Positions 8,000-17,724 of a stretch of DNA of 64,000 nt are shown here, one piece after another (positions within the stretch are counted from its first letter, which is position 1; each line of letters begins with the position of its first letter). Source of the stretch: Elusimicrobiota bacterium (GTDB lineage: Bacteria; Elusimicrobiota; UBA8919); the NCBI GenBank assembly GCA_028718185.1, contig JAQUMH010000008.1, positions 1 to 64,000 on the forward strand, given 5' to 3'. The notes beneath the pieces were generated by a model. That model worked only from the letters and a program-made list of their open reading frames with translations, ran no database searches and was not told where the DNA came from. The position numbers were made by a program, and so were the translations under genes.

Positions 8000-8809
8000 T
8001 TAATTCTGCCTTAAAAACACTTCTTTTAAAAATTTTTCCATTTCTGAGAGTTTTAAAGAATTAGCGCCGTCTGAAAGTGCTTTTTGAGGATTTGGATGAA
8101 CTTCCAAAAAAAGTCCGTTTATCCCAACTGCAATTGCCGCTTTAGAAAGCGGTAGAACAAATTCTCTCTGGCCGCCGCTTTTATCGCCAAGCCCGCCCGG
8201 TAGTTGAACTGAGTGAGTGGCGTCAAAAATTACAGGATAGCCGGAATTTTTCATTATAACCAGAGAACGAAAATCAACTACAAGATTATTATACCCAAAA
8301 CTTGTTCCCCTTTCTGTTAATAATATTTTTTTATTACCTGCTGATTCAATCTTTTCTATAACATTCTTCATATCGTGAGGTGAAAGGAACTGGCCTTTTT
8401 TTACATTTACCGGCTTTTTTGTTTTTGCAACAGCAAGCAATAAATCAGTCTGTCGACACAAAAATGCAGGTATTTGAATTATATCTGCAATCTTTGAAAC
8501 ATTTAAAACATCTTTTGTGCAGTGAACATCTACCAGAATTGGTATATTGTATTTAGATTTAACCTTTGCTAATATTTCCAGTCCTTTTTTAATTCCGGTA
8601 CCCCTGAATGATTTTATGGATGACCTGTTCGCTTTATCATATGACGCTTTGAATATAAAAGGGATTTTCAACTGTTGGGTGAGTTTCTGAAGTTCTCCTG
8701 CAATTTGAAAAACAATTTTTTCTGCTTCAATAACACAAGGACCCGCAATTAAAACAACCGGATTATCTTTGCCGATTAATATATTACCAACTTTGATTTC
8801 TTTATTCAT
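8000..8809 (-). CDS. kdsA: 3-deoxy-8-phosphooctulonate (KDO-8-P) synthase
   Basis: Condenses phosphoenolpyruvate and arabinose-5-phosphate to KDO-8-phosphate, the first committed step of KDO synthesis. The 269-aa TIM barrel has IAGPCVIE near the N-terminus, FKASYDKANRSS, CRQTDLLLA and the C-terminal GLFLEVHPNP and DGANSL motifs. Cys23 in GPCVIE is normal for the family and does not alone decide metal dependence. Together with kdsB, kdsC and rfaE1 it shows a KDO/heptose-type LPS core pathway. Confidence 0.96.
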   Translation of the reverse strand: MNKEIKVGNILIGKDNPVVLIAGPCVIEAEKIVFQIAGELQKLTQQLKIPFIFKASYDKANRSSIKSFRGTGIKKGLEILAKVKSKYNIPILVDVHCTKDVLNVSKIADIIQIPAFLCRQTDLLLAVAKTKKPVNVKKGQFLSPHDMKNVIEKIESAGNKKILLTERGTSFGYNNLVVDFRSLVIMKNSGYPVIFDATHSVQLPGGLGDKSGGQREFVLPLSKAAIAVGINGLFLEVHPNPQKALSDGANSLKLSEMEKFLKEVFLRQN

Positions 8810-8858
8810 AAATTTTGTAGACGAACATTAAATATCGGTTACAAACTTCTCAAATACA

Positions 8859-8883
8859 GCACGCCAAGGGCGTGCAGCTACAA
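8859..8883. repeat. GCACGCC/GGCGTGC hairpin upstream of kdsA
   Basis: A 7-bp palindrome with a 3-nt loop is followed by AGCTAC. It carries the same stem word as the copies at 141, 39235 and 44155. Confidence 0.75.
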
Positions 8884-8967
8884 TTATTACATGGTATGTA
8901 AATTCAAGGTAAGACTATCGAACTTTTTCAATAGTGTCATTTTACTTAATTTTGTGCAATTTATCAA

Positions 8968-9762
8968 TTAAATAATATTTCCGTTAAAAATAATTTCGAT
9001 ATATTTTGATTCAAGCCAGCCCTTTATACCCATAGACTTGACGCCTACCTCAATCCAGTCATCTGAAGTTTCCAAAACCATCACTTTTTTACCTTCGGGA
9101 AGCGTAAAGTTTACCTTAAAACTATTATCGGGTCCGGACCTTATCTCTGCATTATTTATAACGACTGCTTCTATCTGTTTCTGTTGACGGTATTTTATTA
9201 AAAATAAAGCTGAACATAAACCAAAAAAAATAAAAGAAATAGTAAAAAGCCAAAACATCCGCTTTTGCGGAATAATCAATTTTATGGAAATAATAATTGT
9301 AAAAACGAAAAGAGAGATAGAAAAAACCAATTTAACCAGGGATATATTAATTTTCGAAATTAATGTTTGCTCATAATCTGTATCATTTATCATATTGGCG
9401 AGAAATTTTATGTTAAAATTAACATCTTCATCAGAAGGGGAGATTTTACGGGCTTTCTCGTAATAAACAAGCGCCATACCTATTTTACCCAGCCGGAAAT
9501 AGGTATTACCAATATTATAAAAAGTATTTGCGTTTGGATATTCCTTTTCCAATAATTTAAATTTATTTAATGCTTCCTGGTAATCGCCCTTTTTGTACGA
9601 ATCGCATCCTAAAATAAAATTGTCCTGACCTGCCTTTTCGACAGGCAAGCTTGTCTCGTCACCTTGCTTAACTGAATTGAGCTTAACAGGCAGGGTCTGA
9701 ACCGGCCTTAAAATCTGGATACTGCCTAAAAATACGAGAAAAAGAATCAATATTTTCTTCAT
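8968..9762 (-). CDS. TPR and SH3-like domain membrane protein (BatE-like)
   Basis: A signal sequence is followed by tetratricopeptide repeats (GCDSYKKGDYQEALNKFKLL; TFYNIGNTYFRLGKIGMALV), two TM helices near residues 140-185 and a C-terminal bacterial SH3-like domain (AEIRSGPDNSF...GWLESKY). This architecture matches BatE of Bacteroides/Spirochaete-type aerotolerance operons. Start 9762 overlaps the batD stop as ATGA; an upstream ATG at 9771 is possible but less well spaced. The SH3 domain suggests contact with peptidoglycan or a partner protein in the periplasm. Confidence 0.85.
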   Translation of the reverse strand: MKKILILFLVFLGSIQILRPVQTLPVKLNSVKQGDETSLPVEKAGQDNFILGCDSYKKGDYQEALNKFKLLEKEYPNANTFYNIGNTYFRLGKIGMALVYYEKARKISPSDEDVNFNIKFLANMINDTDYEQTLISKINISLVKLVFSISLFVFTIIISIKLIIPQKRMFWLFTISFIFFGLCSALFLIKYRQQKQIEAVVINNAEIRSGPDNSFKVNFTLPEGKKVMVLETSDDWIEVGVKSMGIKGWLESKYIEIIFNGNII

Positions 9763-11525
9763 AACTTCCATCCTTTGTCAATATCGTAAATTACATCTTT
9801 AATTCTTTTTGCTTCTTCTTTAAAATCTATTTTTTGAGCTGCCGAAGGCGTAAACCTGATAAAATCCGCTTCTTCAAGAATATCCCTGATTTTTTTTATG
9901 TCCTTTTGTGAAAGATTTTTCTGTGTCAAAACCTCTTCCATCTCATTAAAAGTCATACCTGATAGAGTAACCTTTGTTTTGTCCGAAATATACTTTACAA
10001 TCAACTCAAAAACTATTCCATAAAAATCCTTAATTTCTATCGACCGCTTGTGCATCTTATCGATACCCTTATTAAATTCCCTGAACGCTATTTTACTTTT
10101 AATCAGTCCATAATTCTTAGACATAAAAAAGTTATATCTATTATAACCGGCGGAAATTATGAGAAATAAAAACGAAATTATTACCAAACCATTTGATAAA
10201 TTATTTGTAATTTTACTGTTTGTATTTTCTCCGATTTCAGTTTTTATAAATCGTATGTCCTGACCGACAACATTAACTCCGCTGCCAAAAGCCGGTAATT
10301 GGGCAGATACCGGCGTTTTAGACGGTATAACTTTTACCTGTATAACACTTGATTTTACTTTTTGATACTCCTTTTTATCCGGGTCAAAATATGAAAAATC
10401 CAATTCCGGAACTATTAAATTACCCGCTCTTTCGGGAACAATAACTGTTTTAAATACTTTTGAACCGCTTACTTTATAATTAGTCTTGGATATATTGACT
10501 GAAGAAATCGTATCATATTTTCTTGTACCCATAATGTTTGGAAGTTTTGGCTCTGATATTGACTTAATGTTCCCTTCACCCGAAACAGTTACATTTACAG
10601 TTAAAGGATTATTCGCCTCAACCTCTGACTTATCGGTATTTACGCTAATATTATACTTTCCGACTGTACCTGAAAAATTTGCAGGTTTATTTGATGCAGG
10701 AAGCGATACTACTTCAACTGTTAATGGTTTTGATTTAAGAATAATTGATTTACCTGAACCAAAAATCCCGCTAAAAAAACTATCATTAGGAAAATTATCG
10801 GCCGGATTACCGGAAAAATCCTGAACACTTGTCCGCAAAGAAGCTACGCCTAAATTATAAGTCCCGGCAGAAGTAGGAAATAATTCAAACTTTATTTCAA
10901 TAACATTATATGTTTTCCCGTTTACTGTTGTCTGGTAATTTCTTTGCGGCGGAAGGTCTTCTACAATGAAACCGGTATAATTTGGCGGGTTGTATTCCGG
11001 ATTTGAAAGTAAATTCCTTGATGTAAAAAACCTGAAAGTATAAATCAATCCTTCGTTAACAAAAACTTTTTTTTTATCTAACTGTGCCGTGACAAAAATC
11101 CCGCGAGCTTCATCTTCATCAACATTTACAACTTGTTTTTGCTGTGGCGCGGAACCGGCTGGTAAAACTTCAATACTTATCGGGTTTGTCGAATATGTTT
11201 TCCCGCCAACTGTTAAACTTACAGGTTTAATAGTATATTTCCCGGGTTTATTCAGTGATAAAACAAAATTATATGTTATGGATGATGATACTTTGCCGTT
11301 AACAAAAGACACGTTCTGCGATGTGCCCGATGAATAGACATTGAAATCAGTAAGTTGCGGAAGTTCCGGTTTTGGAATGTTAGCCACATCGCCGGAAACA
11401 ATGACCTGCAGAGTAATTGATTCGCCGAAACTAACTGTATTCCTGTCAACTGACGCATTTATGTTTACATCGGCAAATACTTTAGCTGTTGCAAACAAAA
11501 AAACACATATTAATATTTTTTTCAT
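9759..11525 (-). CDS. batD: BatD-family oxygen-tolerance protein
   Basis: This 588-aa protein has a cleavable signal (MKKILICVFLFATAKVFA), several periplasmic Ig-like beta domains (NTVSFGESITLQVIVSGD; the second near 290-380), one TM helix around residue 440 and a cytoplasmic C-terminal helical domain (about 470-588). This is the layout of BatD/DUF3491-containing proteins that accompany moxR/batA/batB. It is coupled to the BatE-like gene but lies about 4.5 kb from batABC, because a three-gene metabolic cassette intervenes. Confidence 0.88.
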   Translation of the reverse strand: MKKILICVFLFATAKVFADVNINASVDRNTVSFGESITLQVIVSGDVANIPKPELPQLTDFNVYSSGTSQNVSFVNGKVSSSITYNFVLSLNKPGKYTIKPVSLTVGGKTYSTNPISIEVLPAGSAPQQKQVVNVDEDEARGIFVTAQLDKKKVFVNEGLIYTFRFFTSRNLLSNPEYNPPNYTGFIVEDLPPQRNYQTTVNGKTYNVIEIKFELFPTSAGTYNLGVASLRTSVQDFSGNPADNFPNDSFFSGIFGSGKSIILKSKPLTVEVVSLPASNKPANFSGTVGKYNISVNTDKSEVEANNPLTVNVTVSGEGNIKSISEPKLPNIMGTRKYDTISSVNISKTNYKVSGSKVFKTVIVPERAGNLIVPELDFSYFDPDKKEYQKVKSSVIQVKVIPSKTPVSAQLPAFGSGVNVVGQDIRFIKTEIGENTNSKITNNLSNGLVIISFLFLIISAGYNRYNFFMSKNYGLIKSKIAFREFNKGIDKMHKRSIEIKDFYGIVFELIVKYISDKTKVTLSGMTFNEMEEVLTQKNLSQKDIKKIRDILEEADFIRFTPSAAQKIDFKEEAKRIKDVIYDIDKGWKL

Positions 11526-11569
11526 TCTTTTTTAAATTAGTTTTTTTTCGAAAAAGCACAAAAACTATT

Positions 11570-12832
11570 TTATAAACTCTCTAACAGAGATTTTAGCCCG
11601 TCTACTAAAACTGCCCCTACATTTTTTTCATACCGGAAAAATCCGGTAAACATAGGAGCCCGCATCGCAGCATAGTTGCGGAACCGGCCGGGACCATCTC
11701 CGAAGTCTTCTTCATCGGGAATATATCCCACATAATCATTTGCGTATCCGACTACAAAAACATTCTTAAAACCTTTGTCTCTTACAATTTTTTTTATTTT
11801 CATACCCACTTTTGTAAACAATTCCGAAGGCTGTATGGCAAAAACAATATCTTTACCGACTTTTAAAATTTGTATTTCAACAGGCAATAAATTACTTGAA
11901 TTATTTTTTACTTTGTTCATTATTTCTTCTTTCCATTCCTGCATAAACCTTTCAAAGTTTACATCTTTTTTTCTCCAGTCTGAGTATTTTTCCATTCTTT
12001 CGTCAACTTCTTCTATTGTAGGAACGTGCAAAGGAAGATTAATAATAGCCGATTTCATATCAATTTTTAGCCCGTCTTTTACTTTGATATTTTTATAAAC
12101 TTTTAATAGTTCATCGGATATATCCTTTCCATATTCTTTTGCTTTTTCAAAATTCCCGTCATCTTTAACATTTATATCGCCGCAATATCCCTGTAAAAAT
12201 ACCGGGATGCAACCAATTTCTTTTTCAATATTCTGGTTCGCCTGCCCGGGCCAATCAGAAGAAATCAGAAAATTATTAGAACCGCTGTTTACAGGGTGCG
12301 CGTTATAATTATAAATGACGGCTTTTGTACCTCCGCTTGTTTTATCTATCCGCATAACAAATAACTCGTTATCTTTCGGACCATTTTCTATAACCCGGTT
12401 ATACCCTATATCTATTTCCCCTTTCGCTGCACCGATTCTTACATCTTCCAAATCTGATTCCGCCCTTTTTGCCGATTCGATAATATTTTTCTTTAAATCT
12501 TTTAAGTAATTTTCATCTAAAGTTCCGATTGCCCTCGTGTTAACTGTTACAGGACCTGCGTGTGTATGTGTCGTACATATACAAATATTCTCTTTTTTAA
12601 TATTTACTGATTTCACAATTTCATTTTTGCATTCCCGGATAGAATCTTCGCCAAGAGCGCCAAGGTCACATACAATAATCATAGACCTGTTTTTCCCGTC
12701 ATCAAACAGGACCGCTTTTGCAAATAAATCATCATGCACGGCTACCGAACGCCGGTTAATATAATAACCGTATCCCCACAAATCAACTCCAACCGGGGGT
12801 GTTATTACTATTTTTGATACTCCAACTTTCAT
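11570..12832 (-). CDS. Neutral/alkaline ceramidase-like hydrolase
   Basis: This 420-aa protein matches the N-terminal domain of neutral/alkaline non-lysosomal ceramidases: VGVSKIVITPP near residue 3, HTHAGP near residue 91 (zinc ligands) and NAHPVNSG near 187. It lacks the long C-terminal domain of true ceramidases and has no signal peptide, so a cytoplasmic amidase/deacylase is more likely than a sphingolipid ceramidase. It follows a DegT-type aminotransferase and a fucose-isomerase-like enzyme on the same strand, suggesting an amino-sugar or amino-polyol substrate (inference). Its stop lies inside the recurring TAGTTTTTGT motif. Confidence 0.8.
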   Translation of the reverse strand: MKVGVSKIVITPPVGVDLWGYGYYINRRSVAVHDDLFAKAVLFDDGKNRSMIIVCDLGALGEDSIRECKNEIVKSVNIKKENICICTTHTHAGPVTVNTRAIGTLDENYLKDLKKNIIESAKRAESDLEDVRIGAAKGEIDIGYNRVIENGPKDNELFVMRIDKTSGGTKAVIYNYNAHPVNSGSNNFLISSDWPGQANQNIEKEIGCIPVFLQGYCGDINVKDDGNFEKAKEYGKDISDELLKVYKNIKVKDGLKIDMKSAIINLPLHVPTIEEVDERMEKYSDWRKKDVNFERFMQEWKEEIMNKVKNNSSNLLPVEIQILKVGKDIVFAIQPSELFTKVGMKIKKIVRDKGFKNVFVVGYANDYVGYIPDEEDFGDGPGRFRNYAAMRAPMFTGFFRYEKNVGAVLVDGLKSLLESL

Positions 12833-12980
12833 AAATGTATCTCCATTTTTTACTTTTTATTAATGCTTTATTGTAATTCAGACTGCCTGTTAAAAATCTT
12901 ACTATACCCCTCACCTCTTTCCTCTCCCGCAAGGGGAGAGGATGAAAGGAAAAAGAGGCAAGAAACGAATGTATATAATT

Positions 12981-14213
12981 CTACTTCAGTTCACTTCTGT
13001 TTTCCCATATTTTTGTAACTGCATCTACTATATCCTGCATACCTTTTTTATTGCTTAAAAGAATCCGCTGGGGAATATAAACTGCTTCTTCGCAGATTGT
13101 TTCCGAGTTAGGACAAACGACTTTTGTATAATCCACTTTTTCTCCATAGTAAGGACAGGAAATAGGACAATTTTTTTTGCCTTCACCGGTCCTCATAAAA
13201 ATAGGGTTTTTATAAAGCGGAATCGGGTAACCGCTGTGGCAAAGAACTCCTTCTGCCATTAAAGCATCGAGAAATTTATTTCTTGTGATACCTTCCCATT
13301 TATCTCTTACAAATCTGAAAAGATACATATGAAATGCCTGTCTCGTGGTATCCGGATTTCTTCTTATTAGAGAAATCCCGGGAATATTTTTCAAATTCTT
13401 ATCCAAAAAATATCCGTTCTTTTCTCTTATCAATGTCTGCTTTTCTAAACGGGTTAATTGTCCGAGTAAAATTGCCGCCTGAAGTTCCGTCATCCTGAAA
13501 TTACTACCAAGAAGATAATGTTCATAAAAACCTTTACCCTCGCCTCTGCCGCAATTATGGTAACTTCTTGCTGTTTCTGCAATTTCATTATTATCGGAAA
13601 TAAAAATACCGCCTTCGCCGCTTGTAATATTTTTACCCATCTGAAAACTAAATACGCCGCAATCTCCTAACGCTCCGGTTCCCTTACCTTTATATTTAGT
13701 ACCCCAGGAATGACAGGCATCTTCAATAATTCTGATATTGTGTTTTTTTGCAATATTCTTTAACGTATCCATATCACAAGGCATTCCACCGAAATGTACG
13801 GGAATAATTGCTTTTGTTTTGGAAGTAATTTTCCTTTCAACTTCTTTAGGGTTAATATTAGCCGTATCCAACTCGATATCGGCAAATACCGGTATCGCAT
13901 TTACTCTTAAAACCGCGCTTGCAGTCGCCATAAAAGTATATGGAGGAACTATTACTTCATCTCCTGCCCCTACACCACATGCCAGTAGAGCCATCTCCAA
14001 TCCTATTGTACCGTTACAACAGGCAACGGCATATTTAGCGTCTTGGAATTTTGCATATTTTGCTTCAAATTCTTTTACATTTTCTCCATACCACCATTTA
14101 CCACTGTCGAAAACCTTTAATAAGTTTTTTCGTTCAGTAGCACCGAATACCGGCCATGTAGGATACTCTTGTGTTCTAACCTTTTTCCCGCCATTAATCG
14201 CTAACTTTCCCAT
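12981..14213 (-). CDS. DegT/DnrJ/EryC1/StrS-family PLP aminotransferase
   Basis: This 410-aa fold-type I PLP enzyme acts on keto-sugars or keto-cyclitols. The PLP lysine is Lys194 in SFQMGKNITSGEGG; EDACHSWG (near 164-171) holds the cofactor-binding Asp. GGKKVRTQEYPTWP at the N-terminus is typical of the StrS/2-deoxy-scyllo-inosose aminotransferase subgroup. It carries a Cys-rich stretch (NCPISCPYYGEKVDY...VVCPNSETICEEAVY, about 342-376). It stands alone between the ceramidase-like and isomerase genes with gaps over 100 bp, so co-transcription is plausible rather than certain. Confidence 0.88.
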   Translation of the reverse strand: MGKLAINGGKKVRTQEYPTWPVFGATERKNLLKVFDSGKWWYGENVKEFEAKYAKFQDAKYAVACCNGTIGLEMALLACGVGAGDEVIVPPYTFMATASAVLRVNAIPVFADIELDTANINPKEVERKITSKTKAIIPVHFGGMPCDMDTLKNIAKKHNIRIIEDACHSWGTKYKGKGTGALGDCGVFSFQMGKNITSGEGGIFISDNNEIAETARSYHNCGRGEGKGFYEHYLLGSNFRMTELQAAILLGQLTRLEKQTLIREKNGYFLDKNLKNIPGISLIRRNPDTTRQAFHMYLFRFVRDKWEGITRNKFLDALMAEGVLCHSGYPIPLYKNPIFMRTGEGKKNCPISCPYYGEKVDYTKVVCPNSETICEEAVYIPQRILLSNKKGMQDIVDAVTKIWENRSELK

Positions 14214-14325
14214 TTTATCCCCCTAATAATCTCGCCCTCTACCTTCATCTTCTCCCCGAATCGGCCTTTTACTGCAGATTGCCAAGGGCAATCCACTACA
14301 TAAACTTCTTCCTGTATTTTATAAT

Positions 14326-15897
14326 TTAGCTGATTTTTGTATATTTTTTCCCTGCTTCGTCGTAAATTGTGTAACCGATGTCAAGACGCTCCGCCATTTC
14401 AACAATGTGCGGTAAATAGTTGCCATAAACAAAACCGAGATGATTACAAGGCCAAAGGTCTATTATCTGGCGGTCGGTAATCGGCAGTTTCCCTAAAATA
14501 ATAGGCCAGGAAAAATTATATTTTTTATGGTCTTCCTTTTTCACGTTGACGGTTTTTATAACTGTGGCGACTATATGATACCGTAAATTTTGCCTTGCAA
14601 GCCGAGCAACTGTGATAGTCTCCCCTGCGGGTGTCCTTCCGCGGACGGAAGAGCCGCCTGCATCATAAAATATTTCCTGCCCGAGATATTCCACATAATC
14701 AAGTTTTTTTACGCTGCTTTCAGTTTCTTTACCAAAAAAGCACGGAGGATGCTGTCCGCAGTTGACAATAGCGAGCAGACCTTTTTCAACATCACGGAAA
14801 TCGCCGAAACCCGAAGGCTTTCCTGACAGAAGATATAGCCAAAGTTGTGTCATAGCGGAATCCATATCGTTTTCACATGCAATAGGTGTAATCTTTTTTT
14901 CTTTGCCATCCGGACCGATGTCATTGTTCATAAAAGCTGCCGATATGCACTGTGTACAATCATTAGCACTAAGTTCATCCTGGCATTTAACTCCGCCTAC
15001 TGTTCCGCCATACAGCTCAAACAGGTCTTTCGCAGCATAATAGAACGAAATCTGGTAAACAAACATATCCAGTGATGAAAATTTCGCCCTTGAAAAATCA
15101 AAACTTCCATGTTTTTTATTGTAGAGGTAATCTACGGCTTGTTCAACTCTTTTGTCTTTTATTCTATATGCAGACTTGCCCGGAATACCTCTCCAGTCAA
15201 CCATTTTAAGAGCTTGTTTTTTAAGTTCCGACTGGTCAAGCGCCTCGTAAGATACCCCCCAGTTTTTTGCCCAGTAATCTACATCCGCCGTAGTAGTACA
15301 CATTTTCAAACTCATACCGCCGAACGCTACATACTTCTGCTTTTTGAGTTTTTCAATCGCTTCAATAGCCTTTGATGTCGCTTCTTTCCTCTTTTTATAG
15401 AACGAAAGTATATCTATTATTTCATGAACTACTTTCGGGTCTTTATCTATCTTACCATAAACCATCTGATATGCTAACCCTATCCTTTGAAGTGCTCCGC
15501 CGACTGCCATACCTGCAACAAGTCCGGGAACTTGCGTATCTTTGTAAGCATAAATTAAAACTCTTGCTATGCCTTTGTCGTTACCTTTAAGTTCGTTAGC
15601 AAATGCAGTTACCGCATCCCTCGAATCATACGGAAATGTCCACGAACCTTCATTTATGATAATGGCGTCCACATTAGCACTGGCAATTTTTTTTGCATGT
15701 TCTCTAACAAGGTTAGTGTTCCACGCGATCTGGTCTTCTTTCGGGTAACCGTCACCGCCACGCACAACTTCAATGCCCTTTTTCTTAAGTGCACTAACCA
15801 AAAACCCTTCATACTTAATCATCATATCCACATTTTCTGCCCTTACCCAAGGTCTTGGATCATTCGGGGAAAACACTCCAACTCTAATTTTACTCAT
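14326..15897 (-). CDS. L-fucose/L-arabinose isomerase-family protein
   Basis: This 523-aa protein has the three-domain aldose-ketose isomerase fold of L-fucose isomerase (FucI). The N-terminus (KIRVGVFSPNDPRPWV) is a Rossmann-like domain. ACENDMDSAMTQLWLYLLSG near residue 340 carries the acidic metal ligands, and a conserved His-rich C-terminus (WPCNHLGFVYGNYLPH) is present. A perfect AAGGAGG precedes the ATG. The exact sugar cannot be read from sequence. It leads a three-gene cassette with a sugar aminotransferase and a ceramidase-like hydrolase. Confidence 0.82.
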   Translation of the reverse strand: MSKIRVGVFSPNDPRPWVRAENVDMMIKYEGFLVSALKKKGIEVVRGGDGYPKEDQIAWNTNLVREHAKKIASANVDAIIINEGSWTFPYDSRDAVTAFANELKGNDKGIARVLIYAYKDTQVPGLVAGMAVGGALQRIGLAYQMVYGKIDKDPKVVHEIIDILSFYKKRKEATSKAIEAIEKLKKQKYVAFGGMSLKMCTTTADVDYWAKNWGVSYEALDQSELKKQALKMVDWRGIPGKSAYRIKDKRVEQAVDYLYNKKHGSFDFSRAKFSSLDMFVYQISFYYAAKDLFELYGGTVGGVKCQDELSANDCTQCISAAFMNNDIGPDGKEKKITPIACENDMDSAMTQLWLYLLSGKPSGFGDFRDVEKGLLAIVNCGQHPPCFFGKETESSVKKLDYVEYLGQEIFYDAGGSSVRGRTPAGETITVARLARQNLRYHIVATVIKTVNVKKEDHKKYNFSWPIILGKLPITDRQIIDLWPCNHLGFVYGNYLPHIVEMAERLDIGYTIYDEAGKKYTKIS

Positions 15898-15904
15898 ACT
15901 TACC

Positions 15905-16009
15905 TCCTTAAAAATCGATTAAAAAATTTGAGAGACATCAAAAGATTAAAAAGATTTTAAACATTTCTAATTTTTCTAATCTTTAAATCTTTCAATTTGA
16001 CTCTTATTT
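15905..16009. repeat. AAGATT/TCTAATCTT-word gap
   Basis: This spacer between batC and the isomerase gene contains AGATTAAAAAGATTTTAAA followed by TCTAATTTTTCTAATCTTTAAATC. These are complementary A-rich and T-rich arms built of short words, like the arrays at 48030 and 49032 but less regular. Confidence 0.45.
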
Positions 16010-16711
16010 CTACCAATCTTTTTCCGGCATACCGAATACCGGGACTTTTACGTTTGCTTTTTCTTTGGGTCTTTTTTCGTCGCCGGTAGATTCAAGCAAA
16101 CGCTGTGCATCTTCTTTTGACATACCCTGCTTTTTTTCTTCTTTTTTGTCTTTTTCTTGCTGTTTCTTCTCTTCGTTCTTTTTATTTTCTTTATCTTTAC
16201 CTTTATCTTTTTCTTTTCCCTTATCCTTATCTTTATCTTTCTGACTCTGTGAGTCTTTATCCTGCTGTTTGGAATTTTTATCAATATTTTCTTTTAATTT
16301 TTTCTGAGCAAACTCTATATTAAATTTGGCGTCTGTATCACTAGGGGTTAATTCGAGTGCCTTCTTATAAAGTTGTATCGCTTCCGGAAGTTTACCTAAC
16401 CTGAATAATGAATTCCCCATATTATAGTAAGCTTTACCCTGAAGTGCAATATCTTTGCTATATGTCGCTTTTTCATAATTCTTTAACGCATCTTCATATG
16501 CACCAGTTTTAAAATATACATCGCCTATATTAAACGCTGTTTCCGGCAAGTTAGGGTCAGCCGTTTCTGCAAGTTTATATTTTTCCAATGCCACATCGTA
16601 TTTTTCTTTATTAAATGCACTGTTGCCTTTGCTTAAATTGCCTCTAATGGAAGAATATAAACTGCCGGAGAAATATAAACTTAAAAATATAATAAACACA
16701 ATACGTTTCAT
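16010..16711 (-). CDS. batC: TPR protein with charged tail (BatC-like)
   Basis: A signal peptide precedes three to four TPR motifs (residues 30-135: GNSAFNKEKYDVALEKYKLA; AYYNMGNSLFRLGKLPEAIQ), then a very lysine/glutamate/aspartate-rich tail (about 145-200) and a short C-terminus ending VFGMPEKDW. The architecture fits BatC. Its ATG overlaps the batB stop (ATGA), so it is coupled to batB. The low-complexity tail probably extends as a charged linker. Confidence 0.86.
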   Translation of the reverse strand: MKRIVFIIFLSLYFSGSLYSSIRGNLSKGNSAFNKEKYDVALEKYKLAETADPNLPETAFNIGDVYFKTGAYEDALKNYEKATYSKDIALQGKAYYNMGNSLFRLGKLPEAIQLYKKALELTPSDTDAKFNIEFAQKKLKENIDKNSKQQDKDSQSQKDKDKDKGKEKDKGKDKENKKNEEKKQQEKDKKEEKKQGMSKEDAQRLLESTGDEKRPKEKANVKVPVFGMPEKDW

Positions 16712-17724
16712 ATATTTATCCTTTTTTTGAAACCGTCAGGCAAAAACATTTCAATAAGTATCAATATCAGACCAATTAATACAAAATAATAAAACTTTTC
16801 TTCGTACCTTTCATATTTTTGGGCTTTTAGCTGTTTAGTCTCCATACTTGAAATATCTTCTGTTATGCGCGACACTTCAATCTCGCCGTCAGTTGCCTGA
16901 TAGTATTTTCCTCCGGTTTCATAAGCAATTTTCTGCAAAGTAAGTTCGTCTAACTTCGTCATTACAGTCTCGCCTTTTTTATCCTTTTTGTAATTGGTTA
17001 CATTACCGGTTTCATCCTTATCCGGTATTAATTCACCTTGTGATGTCCCAAATCCGATAGTAAATATTTTCACACCTTCCTTTTTTGCCGCAAGAGCGGC
17101 TGACAGCGGGTCGCTTTCGTGGTCTTCACCATCGGTTAAAATTATAAGCGCTTTGTATTTTCTTTCCTCTTTTATAAAGTTTTTTACTGCTAAATCTATT
17201 GCTTCACCGATAGCAGTGCCGGGAACAGGGATAAGGTCGGTAGTTATTGAGTCCATAAATATTTTACTGGCAGAAGTGTCCAACGTTAATGGGCATTGTA
17301 AAAACGGTTTCCCGGCAAATGCAATAATTCCCAGCCTGTTACCGGAAAGTTTATCAATTATAAAACTAAGTTCAAGTTTTGCTTTTTCTAAACGACTGGG
17401 TTTAATATCCTGGGCAAGCATACTCTTTGAAACATCAATAGCTATTATTACATCTACACCGTGTTTTTTAATATCGACAAGTTTTGCCCCAAATTTTGGA
17501 CCTGCAAGTGCAAAAAGCAGGAAAAATAGCCCTGAAATTTTAAGAACTTTCTTTAACTCTATAATTCGGATATCATATCTTACAAAAAGTTTTTGGATAT
17601 TATCTTCTGAAAACAGTTTTTTCAGAAATTCCCTTTTATTTTTTTCAGACGAATATTCTAATATAATCAGGAATACAATAACAAAAACTAAAATATAAAT
17701 AAAAACCGGTGCTGAAAATCCCAT
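16708..17724 (-). CDS. batB: BatB von Willebrand factor A membrane protein
   Basis: This 338-aa protein has two N-terminal TM helices, a VWA domain (about 85-290) with an intact MIDAS (DVSKS near 97-101, TDGEDHES near 197) and a C-terminal TM helix. Bat proteins associate with MoxR AAA+ ATPases and support stress or oxygen tolerance in several phyla. It abuts batA with no gap. With both batA and batB carrying a MIDAS, either could bind metal-dependent partners. Confidence 0.93.
   Translation of the reverse strand: MGFSAPVFIYILVFVIVFLIILEYSSEKNKREFLKKLFSEDNIQKLFVRYDIRIIELKKVLKISGLFFLLFALAGPKFGAKLVDIKKHGVDVIIAIDVSKSMLAQDIKPSRLEKAKLELSFIIDKLSGNRLGIIAFAGKPFLQCPLTLDTSASKIFMDSITTDLIPVPGTAIGEAIDLAVKNFIKEERKYKALIILTDGEDHESDPLSAALAAKKEGVKIFTIGFGTSQGELIPDKDETGNVTNYKKDKKGETVMTKLDELTLQKIAYETGGKYYQATDGEIEVSRITEDISSMETKQLKAQKYERYEEKFYYFVLIGLILILIEMFLPDGFKKRINI

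Noticed and set aside
16048-16284. A 78-residue Lys-rich minus-strand frame inside batC
   Set aside because: It is the alternate-frame reading of the Lys/Asp/Glu codon-rich batC tail; no ribosome binding site and no family.
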